Shown here piece after piece: positions 44,032-53,660 of a stretch of 64,000 nucleotides of DNA. Position 1 is the stretch's first letter, and every line of letters begins with the position of its first letter. The stretch spans positions 372,001 to 436,000 of the forward strand of contig JAHXIQ010000004.1 in the NCBI GenBank assembly GCA_025655555.1. The letters are read 5' to 3'. This DNA is from Candidatus Thiodiazotropha sp. (ex Myrtea sp. 'scaly one' KF741663) (GTDB lineage: Bacteria; Pseudomonadota; Gammaproteobacteria; Chromatiales; Chromatiaceae). The translations under genes and the position numbers were made by a program. A model generated the notes under the pieces. The model made no database searches. It was given only the letters and a program-made list of their open reading frames with translations, and was not told the origin of the DNA.

Positions 44032-44777
44032 ACGAAGAAAATATCTACCGTATCTGTAGTGATACGGAAATGCCGCAATCAGAGGAAGTCGAATGCTGCG
44101 ATTGTGGCCTCGATCCCATGTGCCAGGTTCTCGACTATGCGGAAGCGGGTAGTGGCGTACCCGAAGGTATTCTGATGAGGCGGCAGCGTGTAGTCATGGG
44201 AGAGATGCTGTTCAAGTCCGGCCAGCCCTGTGATTACATCTATGCCGTCAAGTCTGGTTCTTTCAAGGCTGTAATTAATGAACCTGGAGACGGGGAACGG
44301 GTCGTTGGGTTCTATTTCGCCGGCGAATTGATTGGTGCCGAAGGTATGGCTGAACGCCGCTACTCATGCGGCGTACGTGCACTGGAATCGGGCCAGGTGT
44401 GCCAGTTGCAACTGGGACGGCTGATTGAATCGGGTCGACCGCTGGAAACGATTCAGAAAGCCCTTATCGAGATGCTTGGCAAGGAAGTGGCGCTGAATCA
44501 CCTTGTGACCTCCTCACTGGTGCGGCAGAGCGCCGAGCAGCGAATGGCCGCTTTTCTGTTGTCGCTTTCGGAGAGATTAAAAAGCCGAGGTTTCTCACCA
44601 GCGAGTGTTACGCTACGAATGTCCCGTAGTGATATCGGCAGCTATCTGGGTCTTGCCCGGGAAACCGTCAGCAGATTATTGACGAAATTCCAAAATGAAG
44701 GCCTGATCCGGCTTCGAAAAAAACAGCTTCAACTGATCGATCGAGCCAGCCTGAATGAGATAGCTTTTGCCAGTTGA
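44028..44777 (+). CDS. fnr: FNR-type oxygen-sensing regulator
   Basis: A 249-residue Crp/Fnr protein. Cysteines C23-x2-C26-x5-C32 plus C125 (GQVCQL) match the four [4Fe-4S] ligands of FNR. An effector beta-barrel and a HTH ([23 protein letters not shown]) with the FNR-type E-x-x-S-R recognition pattern follow. It would be active without oxygen. The FNR-type box at 45019 lies 240 bases after its stop, before the cbb3 operon, so control of ccoNOQP is very likely. Overlaps rpoS by 4 bases. Confidence 0.93.
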   Translation: MNEENIYRICSDTEMPQSEEVECCDCGLDPMCQVLDYAEAGSGVPEGILMRRQRVVMGEMLFKSGQPCDYIYAVKSGSFKAVINEPGDGERVVGFYFAGELIGAEGMAERRYSCGVRALESGQVCQLQLGRLIESGRPLETIQKALIEMLGKEVALNHLVTSSLVRQSAEQRMAAFLLSLSERLKSRGFSPASVTLRMSRSDIGSYLGLARETVSRLLTKFQNEGLIRLRKKQLQLIDRASLNEIAFAS

Positions 44778-45018
44778 GCAGATGTTCTGAGGAGCAACTG
44801 CTTAATATCTGCAAGTTAGGTGTAAGATCTTTTTTCTATAAAGTCACGTCAGTAAAAGGGTCGAATTCCGCCATTGATTCATTACCGTGCTGTTTGCGTA
44901 CAGACCGTTTGTTTTGGTAATGATTCTCATCCCAGTTTCTTGACCATTTTTCTTGGTTACTGGAAGAGCGCTTTTAAGTTGTATTTCTTGTAAAACAAGT
45001 GCGCTTTCTTGCATTTCG

Positions 45019-45032
45019 TTGATCTATGTCAA
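45019..45032. promoter_or_regulatory. FNR-type box upstream of ccoN
   Basis: TTGATCTATGTCAA, 9 of 10 specified positions of TTGAT-N4-ATCAA. It lies 221-234 bases before the ccoN start in a 475-base gap that holds no gene. TATAAA at 45048-45053 could be part of the regulated promoter. Confidence 0.7.
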
Positions 45033-45136
45033 TTGAGTTAATGAGCCTATAAATTGCATTGAGTTTCAATGCGTTATCTAGGCGTATGTAGTGTCATTTT
45101 CCCTGAATTTCGTATTGACATCTGCATCGATAAAGA

Positions 45137-45150
45137 GTGATATATGTCAC
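45137..45150. promoter_or_regulatory. Crp-like palindrome upstream of ccoN
   Basis: GTGATATATGTCAC has perfectly symmetric GTGA-N6-TCAC arms, the core of Crp/Fnr-superfamily sites. It lies 103 bases before the ccoN ATG and 118 bases after the FNR-type box. TTGACA at 45115-45120 is nearby and could be a -35 element with a spacer of 17 to the adjoining TGATAT. Confidence 0.5.
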
Positions 45151-45252
45151 GCTCAAATGCGTCATATGGCGCACTTGGGTTTTGTGAGACGTTTTTGTCG
45201 AGCAAGAAAAATTTGGGTACTTCAATAATCTGTTTTTAATTAAGGGGGGTTC

Positions 45253-46686
45253 ATGGACGCCGCAGCCGAGCAGAAATACAACTTCGATGTTGTACGCTGG
45301 TTTACCGTCATGGCCACTGTCTACTTAGTCGTAGGCGCGTTAGTGGGTGTAATCATTGCCGCACAACTGGCATGGCCGATTGTAAATTTAGATATTCCAT
45401 ATATTACTTTCGGGCGTCTTCGCCCGCTTCATACCAATGCGGTTATCTTCGCCTTCGGCGGGTGCGCATTGATGGCAACATCCTACTACAGTGTTCAACG
45501 CACATGTGGCGTCCGGTTGTGGAGCGATAAGCTCGCCTGGTTTGTCTTCTTGGGTTGGAATCTGATCATCGTATCAGCTGTCGTGACTCTACCTCTTGGT
45601 CTGACCTCCGCGAAGGAGTATTCCGAGCTGGAATGGCCGATTGATTTGTTGATCGCTGTCGTTTGGTTGGCTTATTCGTTCAACTTTATAATGACATTGG
45701 CAACACGTAAGTCCTCTCACATCTATGTCTCGAACTGGTTTTTCCTGGGCATGATGGTGATGATTACCTATCTTCACGTGGTCAACAGCCTTGCAATCCC
45801 GGTGGATCTGTTCAAGTCCTACTCCCTCTTCTCTGGTGTTCAGGATGCCATGGTACAGTGGTGGTGGGGTCATAACGCGGTAGGTTTCTACCTGACTGCG
45901 GGCTTCCTCGGTATCATGTACTACTTCGTGCCTAAGCAGGCAGGTCGTCCGGTCTACTCTTACCGTCTGTCCGTCATCCATTTCTGGGCGCTGATGTTCG
46001 GTTATGTCTGGCTGGGGGCTCACCATCTGCAATACACCGCACTGCCGGATTGGACAGGCTCTTTGGGCGCCGCTGTCTCCCTGGCTATGATCATCCCTTC
46101 ATGGGGTGGTGCCGTGAACGGTATGATGACCCTGTCTGGTGCTTGGGATAAGCTGCGCACCGACTACGTCCTGCGTTTCATGATCATGTCCCTGGCCTTC
46201 TACGCCATGTCCACCTTTGAAGGTCCGGTCATGTCACTGAAGACCGTTAATGCGCTCTCCCATTACACTGACTGGACTGTCGGTCACGTGCACTCCGGTG
46301 CCTTGGGTTGGGTAGCCATGGTTGCTATCGGCGCCATCTACCATCTGATGAAGCATACCTTCCACACCGAGATGTGGTCTCAGAAACTGATCAATGCTCA
46401 CTTCTGGACAGCCACCATCGGTGCGGTCATCTACGTCGTCGCCATGTGGGTCTCCGGCATCATGCAGGGCCTGATGTGGCGCGCATATGATGAGTACGGC
46501 ACTCTGGCCTATACCTTCGCTGAGTCTGTTGAAGCCATGCATCCCTACTACGCCATGCGTACTGTAGGTGGCGCTATCTTCCTGCTTGGTGCAGTTCTGA
46601 TGCTCGTCAACGTGCTGATGACTGTGAAGAAGGCAGCAGGTGAAGGCAGTCTTCAGCAAGCTCGCACCGCTGCGGCTAGCGCATAA
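45253..46686 (+). CDS. ccoN: cbb3 oxidase catalytic subunit CcoN
   Basis: A 477-residue twelve-helix haem-copper oxidase subunit I of the cbb3 (C) class that reduces O2 to water with high affinity. His-rich helices with metal ligands include [39 protein letters not shown] and [20 protein letters not shown] precedes the ATG. First gene of ccoNOQP. Confidence 0.97.
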   Translation: MDAAAEQKYNFDVVRWFTVMATVYLVVGALVGVIIAAQLAWPIVNLDIPYITFGRLRPLHTNAVIFAFGGCALMATSYYSVQRTCGVRLWSDKLAWFVFLGWNLIIVSAVVTLPLGLTSAKEYSELEWPIDLLIAVVWLAYSFNFIMTLATRKSSHIYVSNWFFLGMMVMITYLHVVNSLAIPVDLFKSYSLFSGVQDAMVQWWWGHNAVGFYLTAGFLGIMYYFVPKQAGRPVYSYRLSVIHFWALMFGYVWLGAHHLQYTALPDWTGSLGAAVSLAMIIPSWGGAVNGMMTLSGAWDKLRTDYVLRFMIMSLAFYAMSTFEGPVMSLKTVNALSHYTDWTVGHVHSGALGWVAMVAIGAIYHLMKHTFHTEMWSQKLINAHFWTATIGAVIYVVAMWVSGIMQGLMWRAYDEYGTLAYTFAESVEAMHPYYAMRTVGGAIFLLGAVLMLVNVLMTVKKAAGEGSLQQARTAAASA

Positions 46687-46706
46687 TTCAAAGGGGGTTT
46701 CGCAAA

Positions 46707-47420
46707 ATGGCGAATGAAAACCAATCTGTAAGCCTTCAGGAGAAGATGGAGAAAAACATCTGGCTGCTCCTGATTATTTTGGCATTGTCTCTGTCTGTGG
46801 GCGGTCTGGTTGAGATCGTACCGCTTTTCACGATCAAGAGTACGATGGAGCACAACGCAGCACCTGAACTTATCTGGCAACGCCAGCCAGGTCAGACGCT
46901 GAATGACCACAAGCCTGGTGATGGTATGCGTCCGTATACCGCACTGGAACTTGCCGGTCGGGACATTTATCAGAGAGAAGGTTGTTATACCTGTCACTCT
47001 CAGATGGTTCGTCCCTTCCGTGATGAGAAGGAACGTTACGGTCACTACTCACTGGCTTCCGAGTCCATGTATGACCATCCTTTTCAGTGGGGCTCCAAGC
47101 GTACCGGTCCTGACTTCGCCCGTCTGGGTGGCAAGTACTCTGATGACTGGCATCGCAAGCATCTGCGTGCACCGCGTTCGGTGGTGCCTGAGTCTGTCAT
47201 GCCCAACTATCCCTGGCTGAAAGATAACTCGGTCGAGGGCAAGGATATGGCGAGACGTTTCTCGGTCATGCAACTCATGGGTGTACCTTACACTGCTGAG
47301 GATATTGCCAGTGCAAATGCTGAACTGGCTGGCAAGACCGAAGAGGATGCGATGGTAGCGTACCTGCAAGTACTGGGCACCATGGCCAAGCTTGACGAAA
47401 ACAAGGTCTATCGTGAGTAG
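46707..47420 (+). CDS. ccoO: cbb3 oxidase mono-haem subunit CcoO
   Basis: A 237-residue membrane-anchored cytochrome c: one N-terminal helix (about 18-40) and a haem site C93-YT-C-H97 followed by [15 protein letters not shown], the FixO signature. It carries electrons from CcoP to CcoN. The start follows GGGGGTTTCGCAAA 20 bases after ccoN. Confidence 0.97.
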   Translation: MANENQSVSLQEKMEKNIWLLLIILALSLSVGGLVEIVPLFTIKSTMEHNAAPELIWQRQPGQTLNDHKPGDGMRPYTALELAGRDIYQREGCYTCHSQMVRPFRDEKERYGHYSLASESMYDHPFQWGSKRTGPDFARLGGKYSDDWHRKHLRAPRSVVPESVMPNYPWLKDNSVEGKDMARRFSVMQLMGVPYTAEDIASANAELAGKTEEDAMVAYLQVLGTMAKLDENKVYRE

Positions 47421-47625
47421 TTTGAAAGAGTACTTTCATACTGACTGGGGGGCGATGACCACCAATGACTGGATCGGTCTAACGATGACGGTGGTCGCCT
47501 TCTTGCTCATGATAGTCGTGTATTTCTACGCACTACGTCCAAAAAACAGGGATAAGCTAGAGAAAAATCGCTTTATCCCGATGGATGACGATGCAACTGA
47601 TAGCGGAGATAAAAATGGCGGATAA
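47413..47625 (+). CDS. ccoQ: cbb3 oxidase small subunit CcoQ
   Basis: A 70-residue single-helix protein, GTG start overlapping the end of ccoO. The membrane segment [31 protein letters not shown] and ending IPMDDDATD match CcoQ, which helps stability of the complex. An in-frame ATG at 47392 lies within ccoO and is less likely. Confidence 0.88.
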   Translation: MSSLKEYFHTDWGAMTTNDWIGLTMTVVAFLLMIVVYFYALRPKNRDKLEKNRFIPMDDDATDSGDKNGG

Positions 47626-48466
47626 CAATCCTTTTCCGGGTGAAAACAATACCGGACATATATGGGACGATAACATCCGGGAGCTCAGCAACCCCCCACC
47701 ACGGTGGTGGATGATAGCTTTCTGGGCTTCTGTAATCTGGTGGATTGCCTATGGTGTGCTCTATCCCATGTGGCCCACCCTTGATGGGAACACAAAAGGT
47801 GTCATGGGCTGGTCCCAGATGCAGGAGTATAAGCAGGGTGTCGATGAGGTCACGGCTGTCCGTGCTCAGTACGAAACTCAGATTGAAGGCCTGAGCGCCA
47901 GCGAGATTTTGGCAATGCCAGGTCTTTCAGACTATACGGTCGCCTCTGCCAAGGTACTATTTGGTGATAACTGCGCACCTTGTCATGGCGGCGGTGGTCA
48001 GGGTGGCCCCGGATACCCTGTCTTGGCTGACGACGACTGGCTGTACGGTGGTAACATCGACAATATCCAGCAGACCGTCACCATGGGTCGTAAAGGCATC
48101 ATGACCGCTCACGGTAAGATCCTTTCCGATACGGAGATCGACAGCCTGGCGAAAGCGATTGAAGCAGGTAATCCTTCTTCCGATCCTAACTTCACCCAGA
48201 AGGGCTGTATCGCCTGTCATGGGATGGACGGTAAGGGTATGGCGGTACTGGGTTCTGCTAACCTGACGGATGGGATTTACCGTTTCATGCCTGCTGATGG
48301 CGAGACCCTGTTGGATAGCATCAAAAACACCATTAAGTATGGTGTCAATGATGTCACCGAACCGAAGACTCGTGAGGCTGTGATGCCGGCTTTTGGTGAT
48401 AGATTGTCAAAAGACGATATCAAGAAGCTTGCGGTTTATGTTCATAAGTTTGGTGGTGGACAGTAA
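47615..48466 (+). CDS. ccoP: cbb3 oxidase di-haem subunit CcoP
   Basis: A 283-residue subunit. It has the N-terminal motif NPFPGENNTGHIWDDNIREL and PPPRWW, one or two membrane helices (about 31-52), and two cytochrome c domains with C120-AP-C-H124 and C198-IA-C-H202. Start at 47615 has GCGGAG upstream and overlaps the end of ccoQ by 11 bases. Confidence 0.96.
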   Translation: MADNNPFPGENNTGHIWDDNIRELSNPPPRWWMIAFWASVIWWIAYGVLYPMWPTLDGNTKGVMGWSQMQEYKQGVDEVTAVRAQYETQIEGLSASEILAMPGLSDYTVASAKVLFGDNCAPCHGGGGQGGPGYPVLADDDWLYGGNIDNIQQTVTMGRKGIMTAHGKILSDTEIDSLAKAIEAGNPSSDPNFTQKGCIACHGMDGKGMAVLGSANLTDGIYRFMPADGETLLDSIKNTIKYGVNDVTEPKTREAVMPAFGDRLSKDDIKKLAVYVHKFGGGQ

Positions 48467-48553
48467 AACCTTCACTAATTCGAACGAGCATTTTTTCCAT
48501 CTGTACTGTGTGAGGCCGAGTGCCTCACACGGATTAAATAAAAGGGGATTGCT

Positions 48554-48682
48554 ATGAACGGAGATGCAGTATTTTGGGGTTCCATCATCACCGTCGTGAT
48601 AAGTGTTGTTATCATTATATTTCTTGGCTTTAAAGTTAAGAATCTAATTAAGAGCGACGCCGAGAAGCACGGTAACCAATAG
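48554..48682 (+). CDS. Small single-helix membrane protein after ccoP
   Basis: A 42-residue protein with AAGGGG 5-8 bases before the ATG. It begins MNGDAVFWGSIITVV. One transmembrane helix spans about 8-25, followed by a basic amphipathic tail. It sits between ccoP and a strong terminator, so it ends the ccoNOQP transcript. Small cbb3-associated subunits such as CcoM are known in other bacteria, but I cannot match this sequence to one. It may be a stabilising subunit. Confidence 0.7.
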   Translation: MNGDAVFWGSIITVVISVVIIIFLGFKVKNLIKSDAEKHGNQ

Positions 48683-48702
48683 ACTTTTTTGATCTATTGA
48701 AG

Positions 48703-48730
48703 AAGGGGGGTTAAAACCCCCCTTTTTTTA
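48703..48730 (+). terminator. Rho-independent terminator of the ccoNOQP transcript
   Basis: The stem AAGGGGGGTT / AACCCCCCTT with a short A-loop is followed by TTTTTTT. It lies 20 bases after the small membrane protein stop. Confidence 0.9.
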
Positions 48731-48894
48731 TGTGTGATATTTTCTGTGTATGACGTGTTGAAACTAAGGTATTTCCAATGGTTTAAGTATGTTGAATGAC
48801 ACTAAGTTATTGATAAAACGCATTGGCCAGGGAGTGCTTGAGTATATATGATTATCCTAATCTACGACCCCCTGATCTAACAGGAGAAAGACCG

Positions 48895-50331
48895 TTGAGT
48901 GAGACAAAGAATGTGGCATCCCGGCAGCAATCCGTGGATGACCTCTATGAAGAGTCGGTACATTGGCACTTGAACACGGGTGATGAGACCATTCATGCAA
49001 AACGCATGGGTGGCTACTGGCGTAATATCAAGTGGCTGGCTGCTTCAAGTTGGATCATTTTCTTTGTGGGTCCCTATTTTCAATGGGATGGCAGGCAAGC
49101 CGTACTTTTCGATATCCCTAATCGACAGTTTCATATTCTGGGTGTCACGATCTTACCCCAAGATTTCTGGATGCTCTCCCTCGCACTACTTTTTTTAGCA
49201 TTGTTGCTTGCCGTGGTCACAGCGCTGGCGGGACGCATCTACTGCGGCTTCTTCTGTTTTCAGACCATATGGACGGATGCCTTCACTTGGTTGGAGGAAA
49301 AATTAGAAGGAAGTCCACAGAAAAGGCGTAAGCTGGAGAAAGCCTCTCTTGACTTCAGAAAGGTTAGAATCAAGACGACGAAGCATCTGCTTTGGTTGGC
49401 GATATCGGTACTGACCGGTATCAGTTTTGTTGCCTGGTTTTATGGCGCTTTTGAGATCTGGCGTGATTTTTTCACCCTAAAAGCCAGTCCGGTCGCCTAC
49501 GGATTTATCGCTATGTTCACAGCGGGCACATATGTGTTGGCGGGTTTCATGCGCGAGCAGGCCTGTTTTTGGCTTTGTCCCTATGCCCGTATTCAGGGGG
49601 TCATGATTGACCAAACTACAATTGTGCCTACCTATGACTACCATCGTGGTGAGCCTCGTGGACGGATCAAGAAGGGCGTGTCCGAAGAGGAACGGACAAC
49701 GGGTGATTGTGTGGACTGTAAACAGTGCATAGCGGTCTGTCCTACCGGGGTGGATATCCGTCATGGACAGCAGGAGGGGTGTATCATGTGTGCACTCTGC
49801 ATTGATGCCTGTGACGAGGTTATGGAGAAGATTGGGCGCCCAACAGGGCTGATTCGATTCGAGTCATTCGAGTCGATGGAAGCCAACAAAAAGCCTCAAC
49901 CGCTCTACAAACGTCCTCGGGTCTGGGTCTACTCTGCCATTATGTCTTTGGCACTGGTGGGTATCGCTTACGGACTGACTTCACTGGCGCCACTGGAACT
50001 GAAGGTGATACATGCCCGTCAGCCATTATTTGTACTGCAGAGTGACGGTAGCATTCAGAATAAATATACCCTGAAGATTCTCAATAAAATGGGTGAAGAT
50101 ATTCAGGCAACTATCAGTGCCACCGGGCCGGAAGGGCTGATTCTTGTCGATGCGGATCAGGTGACAACCGCCCGCCACGGAAAGGTGACGCCGAGAACTG
50201 TCTTCGTCAAGGTGCCGAAACAGAATCTCACGCAGGAGACAACTCCAATTGTGTTTACCGTGCAGGGTGAATACAACAATCAGGTGCTATCAGGTGATCG
50301 AAAGAGCGTGTTTATCGGTCCACGCCTATAG
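48895..50331 (+). CDS. ccoG: CcoG-type [4Fe-4S] ferredoxin, cbb3 maturation
   Basis: A polyferredoxin of 478 residues involved in copper reduction for cbb3 assembly. It has several membrane helices and Cys in GRIYCGFFCFQTIW and CFWLCPYARIQ, then two 4Fe-4S motifs: CVDCKQCIAVCPTGVD and CIMCALCIDACDEV. A beta-rich periplasmic C-terminus follows. TTG at 48895 is chosen as start because AGGAGA lies 8 bases upstream, while the frame to 48823 lacks this. Confidence 0.93.
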   Translation: MSETKNVASRQQSVDDLYEESVHWHLNTGDETIHAKRMGGYWRNIKWLAASSWIIFFVGPYFQWDGRQAVLFDIPNRQFHILGVTILPQDFWMLSLALLFLALLLAVVTALAGRIYCGFFCFQTIWTDAFTWLEEKLEGSPQKRRKLEKASLDFRKVRIKTTKHLLWLAISVLTGISFVAWFYGAFEIWRDFFTLKASPVAYGFIAMFTAGTYVLAGFMREQACFWLCPYARIQGVMIDQTTIVPTYDYHRGEPRGRIKKGVSEEERTTGDCVDCKQCIAVCPTGVDIRHGQQEGCIMCALCIDACDEVMEKIGRPTGLIRFESFESMEANKKPQPLYKRPRVWVYSAIMSLALVGIAYGLTSLAPLELKVIHARQPLFVLQSDGSIQNKYTLKILNKMGEDIQATISATGPEGLILVDADQVTTARHGKVTPRTVFVKVPKQNLTQETTPIVFTVQGEYNNQVLSGDRKSVFIGPRL

Positions 50332-50419
50332 CAATCTGTTGTATCATAGACAACTCACTCGGGAGGGTGGACTGTTATGTCCGCCCTTCGTCGTTAAAGA
50401 TTATTTATAACTGGCAATT

Positions 50420-50923
50420 ATGACAGAGAAAAAATCAGCTTGGCGGAGCCCGTGGGTTATCGGCTGGATCCTGATGGTGGTTATCTTCTTCACCATGAAT
50501 ATGATCATGATCTACCTGGCGCAGAGTGGTAGTCCTGGTCTGGTGGTGGATGACTTTTATGATCGCGGGCAGGATTACGAGAAGAACATGCTCAAACGTC
50601 AGGCAAGGAATCCCGGTTGGCAGATGAAGATCGAGCTGCCGAAAAAATTCGGTGTTGACGAACCGGTTATATGCCGGTTTTCCGTGCTCGATAAAGCAGG
50701 CAATGCTATTGATCCCGACAGCGTTACTTTCTATGCTTACCGGCCTTCAGATGCTAAGCAAGACTTTTCTGTTCCGATGCAGAAAGTGGGAGCCGGCCTC
50801 TACGAAGCTGAGGTTAGTTTTCCGTTGTTGGGCGTATGGGATATGCTTGTCAGCGTCACGAATGGTGAGGATGAGTACAACACACCGAAACGGATCAGTG
50901 TCGGTATCGATTTGATTCCCTGA
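50420..50923 (+). CDS. ccoH: FixH/CcoH family cbb3 assembly protein
   Basis: A 167-residue protein with an N-terminal membrane helix (WVIGWILMVVIFFTMNMIMIYLA), the FixH block PGLVVDDFYDRGQDYEKNM and a periplasmic beta domain. It is needed for assembly or stability of cbb3 oxidase in other bacteria. It lies between ccoG and ccoI. Confidence 0.92.
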   Translation: MTEKKSAWRSPWVIGWILMVVIFFTMNMIMIYLAQSGSPGLVVDDFYDRGQDYEKNMLKRQARNPGWQMKIELPKKFGVDEPVICRFSVLDKAGNAIDPDSVTFYAYRPSDAKQDFSVPMQKVGAGLYEAEVSFPLLGVWDMLVSVTNGEDEYNTPKRISVGIDLIP

Positions 50924-50931
50924 GTCACGAT

Positions 50932-53433
50932 GTGTCTGAATTGAATTCAGCGCAGACCTGTTTTCACTGCAGCCTGCCGGTACCTCCGCACGAAGAGGTT
51001 GAGGCTGAGATCGAAGGCGAAATGCAGCAATTTTGTTGCACCGGCTGTAAAGCGGTTTGCCAAGCTATTTTTTCAGCAGGCCTTGAAGGTTTCTATCAGC
51101 GCACACCTGAGGATGCCTGTCTCGCACCCCCACCAGAAATCCCCAAAGAACTGGCACTCTATGACCTTGACGAAGTGCAGGAGGAGTTCGTTGGTGGTCT
51201 GGAAGAGGAGCGGGATATTCATCTGCTTATCGAAGGCATTCACTGCGCGGCTTGTGTTTGGCTCATCGAACATACGCTGAATGCCATGCCCGGTGTGGTT
51301 ACGGCGCAAGTCAATCTTTCCGGTAAAAGGCTTCATGTTAAGTGGCATAACGGACGTCTCCCGTTATCACAAATCATTCAACGGTTGGGACAGATCGGCT
51401 ATGCCGCTGTTCCTTATGATCCCGAGGTGGCCGAGGGTGCACTGAAAAAGCAGAATCGCCATCTGCTCTATCGCATGGCATTCGCTGCATTCGGCATGAT
51501 GAATCTGATGTGGATCTCCATTGCCCTCTATGCCGGCGCCAGTCAGGGTGAGTTCCGTAGTCTCTTCCATTGGGTGGGTTTTGCACTGGCGACACCTGTG
51601 TTGCTCTATTCCGGTTATCCTTTCTATAAAGGCGCCTGGTCGGGCTTGAAGAATTTTCACCTGGGGATGGATCTGCCGATTGCGATCGGTGCCTCGATCA
51701 CCTATCTCTATTCCGTTTACGTGACCCTGACCGGCAGCGTGGTGGGGGAAGTCTATTACGATACCGTCGTCAATTTTCTTTTCGTCATTCTGGTCGGTCG
51801 TTATCTTGAAGCGATGTCCAAGCGCCAGGCTGTTGCTGCGACGCAAAGGTTGCTCGATCTTCAACCGAGGGTTGCCACGCTTTTTCAAGATGGCGGAGAG
51901 AAGATGGTGCCTATTCGAGCCGTCAACATAGGGGATATCGTACTGGTCAAGCCGGGAGAACGAATCCCTATCGATGGACTCATTATCGAAGGTCGTGGCA
52001 GCGTTGATGAGTCGATGCTGACTGGTGAATCTCTGCCTGCAAACAAAGGGCCGGGTGACGAAGTCTCTGCAGGTACGATCAACAGTCATGGTGCCCTGCA
52101 GATCGAAGTGAAAGGCTCACTGAAGAATACTGCCCTTGGCCGCATCATCGGTCTGGTCGAGGAGGCTCAGGGCTCGAAAGCGCCGATCCAGTGTCTGGCA
52201 GACCAGATTGTACCCTGGTTTGTAGCCGCTACTCTGGGATTGGCGACAGTGACCTTTCTCTATTGGGTTGGCAGTTCGTTGGAAGTGGCACTATTGGCTG
52301 CAACCTCCGTGTTGATTATCACCTGCCCATGCGCATTTGGCCTGGCGACACCCATGTCTATCGCAGTGGCCTCCGGGCTTGGCGCTAAATACGGCATCTT
52401 GGTCAAGAACGGTGAGGTGCTGGAAACGCTCTCTTCCATCAATCATGTGATTTTCGACAAGACGGGAACCCTGACTGAAGGGGGTATGTCTGTCGTTGGT
52501 ATCTACACGGAAGCTCATGTGTGGGAAGGGTATAAAGAAGATGATGCGACTGAAGAAGTCCGCTCACTTATGATGAAGCTGGCTGCGGTGGAGCGCTTTG
52601 CGGAACATCCAACCGCTCAGGCCGTGCTCGATTGGGTAGCGTCCCAGTCACTGGACCAGCACGGGCTGAAAGCAAAGAATTTCGAATACAGACCGGGGCA
52701 GGGTGTCAGTGCTACGGTGGATGGCGAGGAGATTTTTGTAGGTAACCCAAGTCTGCTGACTCACCATAACATCAATGCTTCAGAAACATTCAAGACACTG
52801 GCCGCTACGCTGGATAATCGGGGTGTGGGTTCGATTCGAGTGGCCGTGGATGGCAGGGAGGTTGCATTACTGGCAGTCGAAGACAGAATTCGCCCAGATG
52901 CCAAAGAGTTGATCGATGCACTTAAAGCCGAGGGGTTAAGTCTGACACTACTCAGTGGTGATAGACAGGACGCCGCCGAGGCAATCGCCCAGCGGCTAGG
53001 CGGTATGAATGTAATTGCCGAGGTGTTGCCTGAAGAGAAAGATCAGGTAGTGCAACAATTACAGGCCAAAGGAGAGCGGGTTGCTATGGTGGGTGACGGT
53101 GTGAACGATGCGCCGGCCCTGGTACGTGCCGATGTGGGAATTGCCATGGGTTCGGGAACTGATGTCTCGATCGCCAGTGCCGATATTGTTCTGATGAGTG
53201 GTGAGCTGGAGAAAGTACGCCTTGCCATCGGCCTCTCCCGACGTACGCTGAGTACAATTCGACAAAATATAGGCATTTCAATTACCTACAATATCATTAT
53301 GGTGCCCTTGGCCATGTCGGCGATCGTCACTCCACTGGTAGCAGCGATCTCGATGCCGATGAGTTCACTGGCAGTGATCGGTAATTCAGCCAGAATCCGC
53401 ACCCTGTTCAAAGGTGTTAAGATAAAGTCATGA
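50932..53433 (+). CDS. ccoI: CcoI copper-translocating P-type ATPase
   Basis: An 833-residue P1B ATPase that supplies copper for cbb3. It has an N-terminal Cys-rich extension (CFHCSLP, CCTGCKAVC), a metal-binding domain with C105-AA-C108, eight helices, the translocation motif C465-P-C467, phosphorylation site D509-KTGT and hinge GDGVNDAP near 721. GTG start 8 bases after ccoH. Confidence 0.95.
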   Translation: MSELNSAQTCFHCSLPVPPHEEVEAEIEGEMQQFCCTGCKAVCQAIFSAGLEGFYQRTPEDACLAPPPEIPKELALYDLDEVQEEFVGGLEEERDIHLLIEGIHCAACVWLIEHTLNAMPGVVTAQVNLSGKRLHVKWHNGRLPLSQIIQRLGQIGYAAVPYDPEVAEGALKKQNRHLLYRMAFAAFGMMNLMWISIALYAGASQGEFRSLFHWVGFALATPVLLYSGYPFYKGAWSGLKNFHLGMDLPIAIGASITYLYSVYVTLTGSVVGEVYYDTVVNFLFVILVGRYLEAMSKRQAVAATQRLLDLQPRVATLFQDGGEKMVPIRAVNIGDIVLVKPGERIPIDGLIIEGRGSVDESMLTGESLPANKGPGDEVSAGTINSHGALQIEVKGSLKNTALGRIIGLVEEAQGSKAPIQCLADQIVPWFVAATLGLATVTFLYWVGSSLEVALLAATSVLIITCPCAFGLATPMSIAVASGLGAKYGILVKNGEVLETLSSINHVIFDKTGTLTEGGMSVVGIYTEAHVWEGYKEDDATEEVRSLMMKLAAVERFAEHPTAQAVLDWVASQSLDQHGLKAKNFEYRPGQGVSATVDGEEIFVGNPSLLTHHNINASETFKTLAATLDNRGVGSIRVAVDGREVALLAVEDRIRPDAKELIDALKAEGLSLTLLSGDRQDAAEAIAQRLGGMNVIAEVLPEEKDQVVQQLQAKGERVAMVGDGVNDAPALVRADVGIAMGSGTDVSIASADIVLMSGELEKVRLAIGLSRRTLSTIRQNIGISITYNIIMVPLAMSAIVTPLVAAISMPMSSLAVIGNSARIRTLFKGVKIKS

Positions 53434-53452
53434 GTTGTCGCGACGGAGTTGA

Positions 53453-53656
53453 ATGATGGACGTTATCTATGGCTTGATACCCGGCATGATCCTATTGGGG
53501 CTGGCTGCAGTAGGTGTGTTGTTCTGGGCAGCCCGTAGTGGTCAATTCGACGATCTTGAGGGAGAGGCGCACCGTATCCTGATGGATGACGACCTGCGGC
53601 CCGCTAAAAAGAAAAAGCCCAAGCAGCGGATGCCCGATGCGGAAGATCAAGAGTAG
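53453..53656 (+). CDS. ccoS: CcoS, cbb3 assembly protein
   Basis: A 67-residue single-helix protein (GLIPGMILLGLAAVGVLFWAARSGQFDDLEGEAHRIL), the CcoS signature with the FDDLEG turn, followed by a Lys-rich tail. Last gene of ccoGHIS, which delivers copper and cofactors. A second ATG at 53456 is an alternative start. Confidence 0.93.
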   Translation: MMDVIYGLIPGMILLGLAAVGVLFWAARSGQFDDLEGEAHRILMDDDLRPAKKKKPKQRMPDAEDQE

Positions 53657-53660
53657 CCAT

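Noticed and set aside
44850-44875. GGGTCGAATTCC resembling a tRNA T-arm
   Set aside because: No acceptor, D-arm or anticodon stem could be folded around it.
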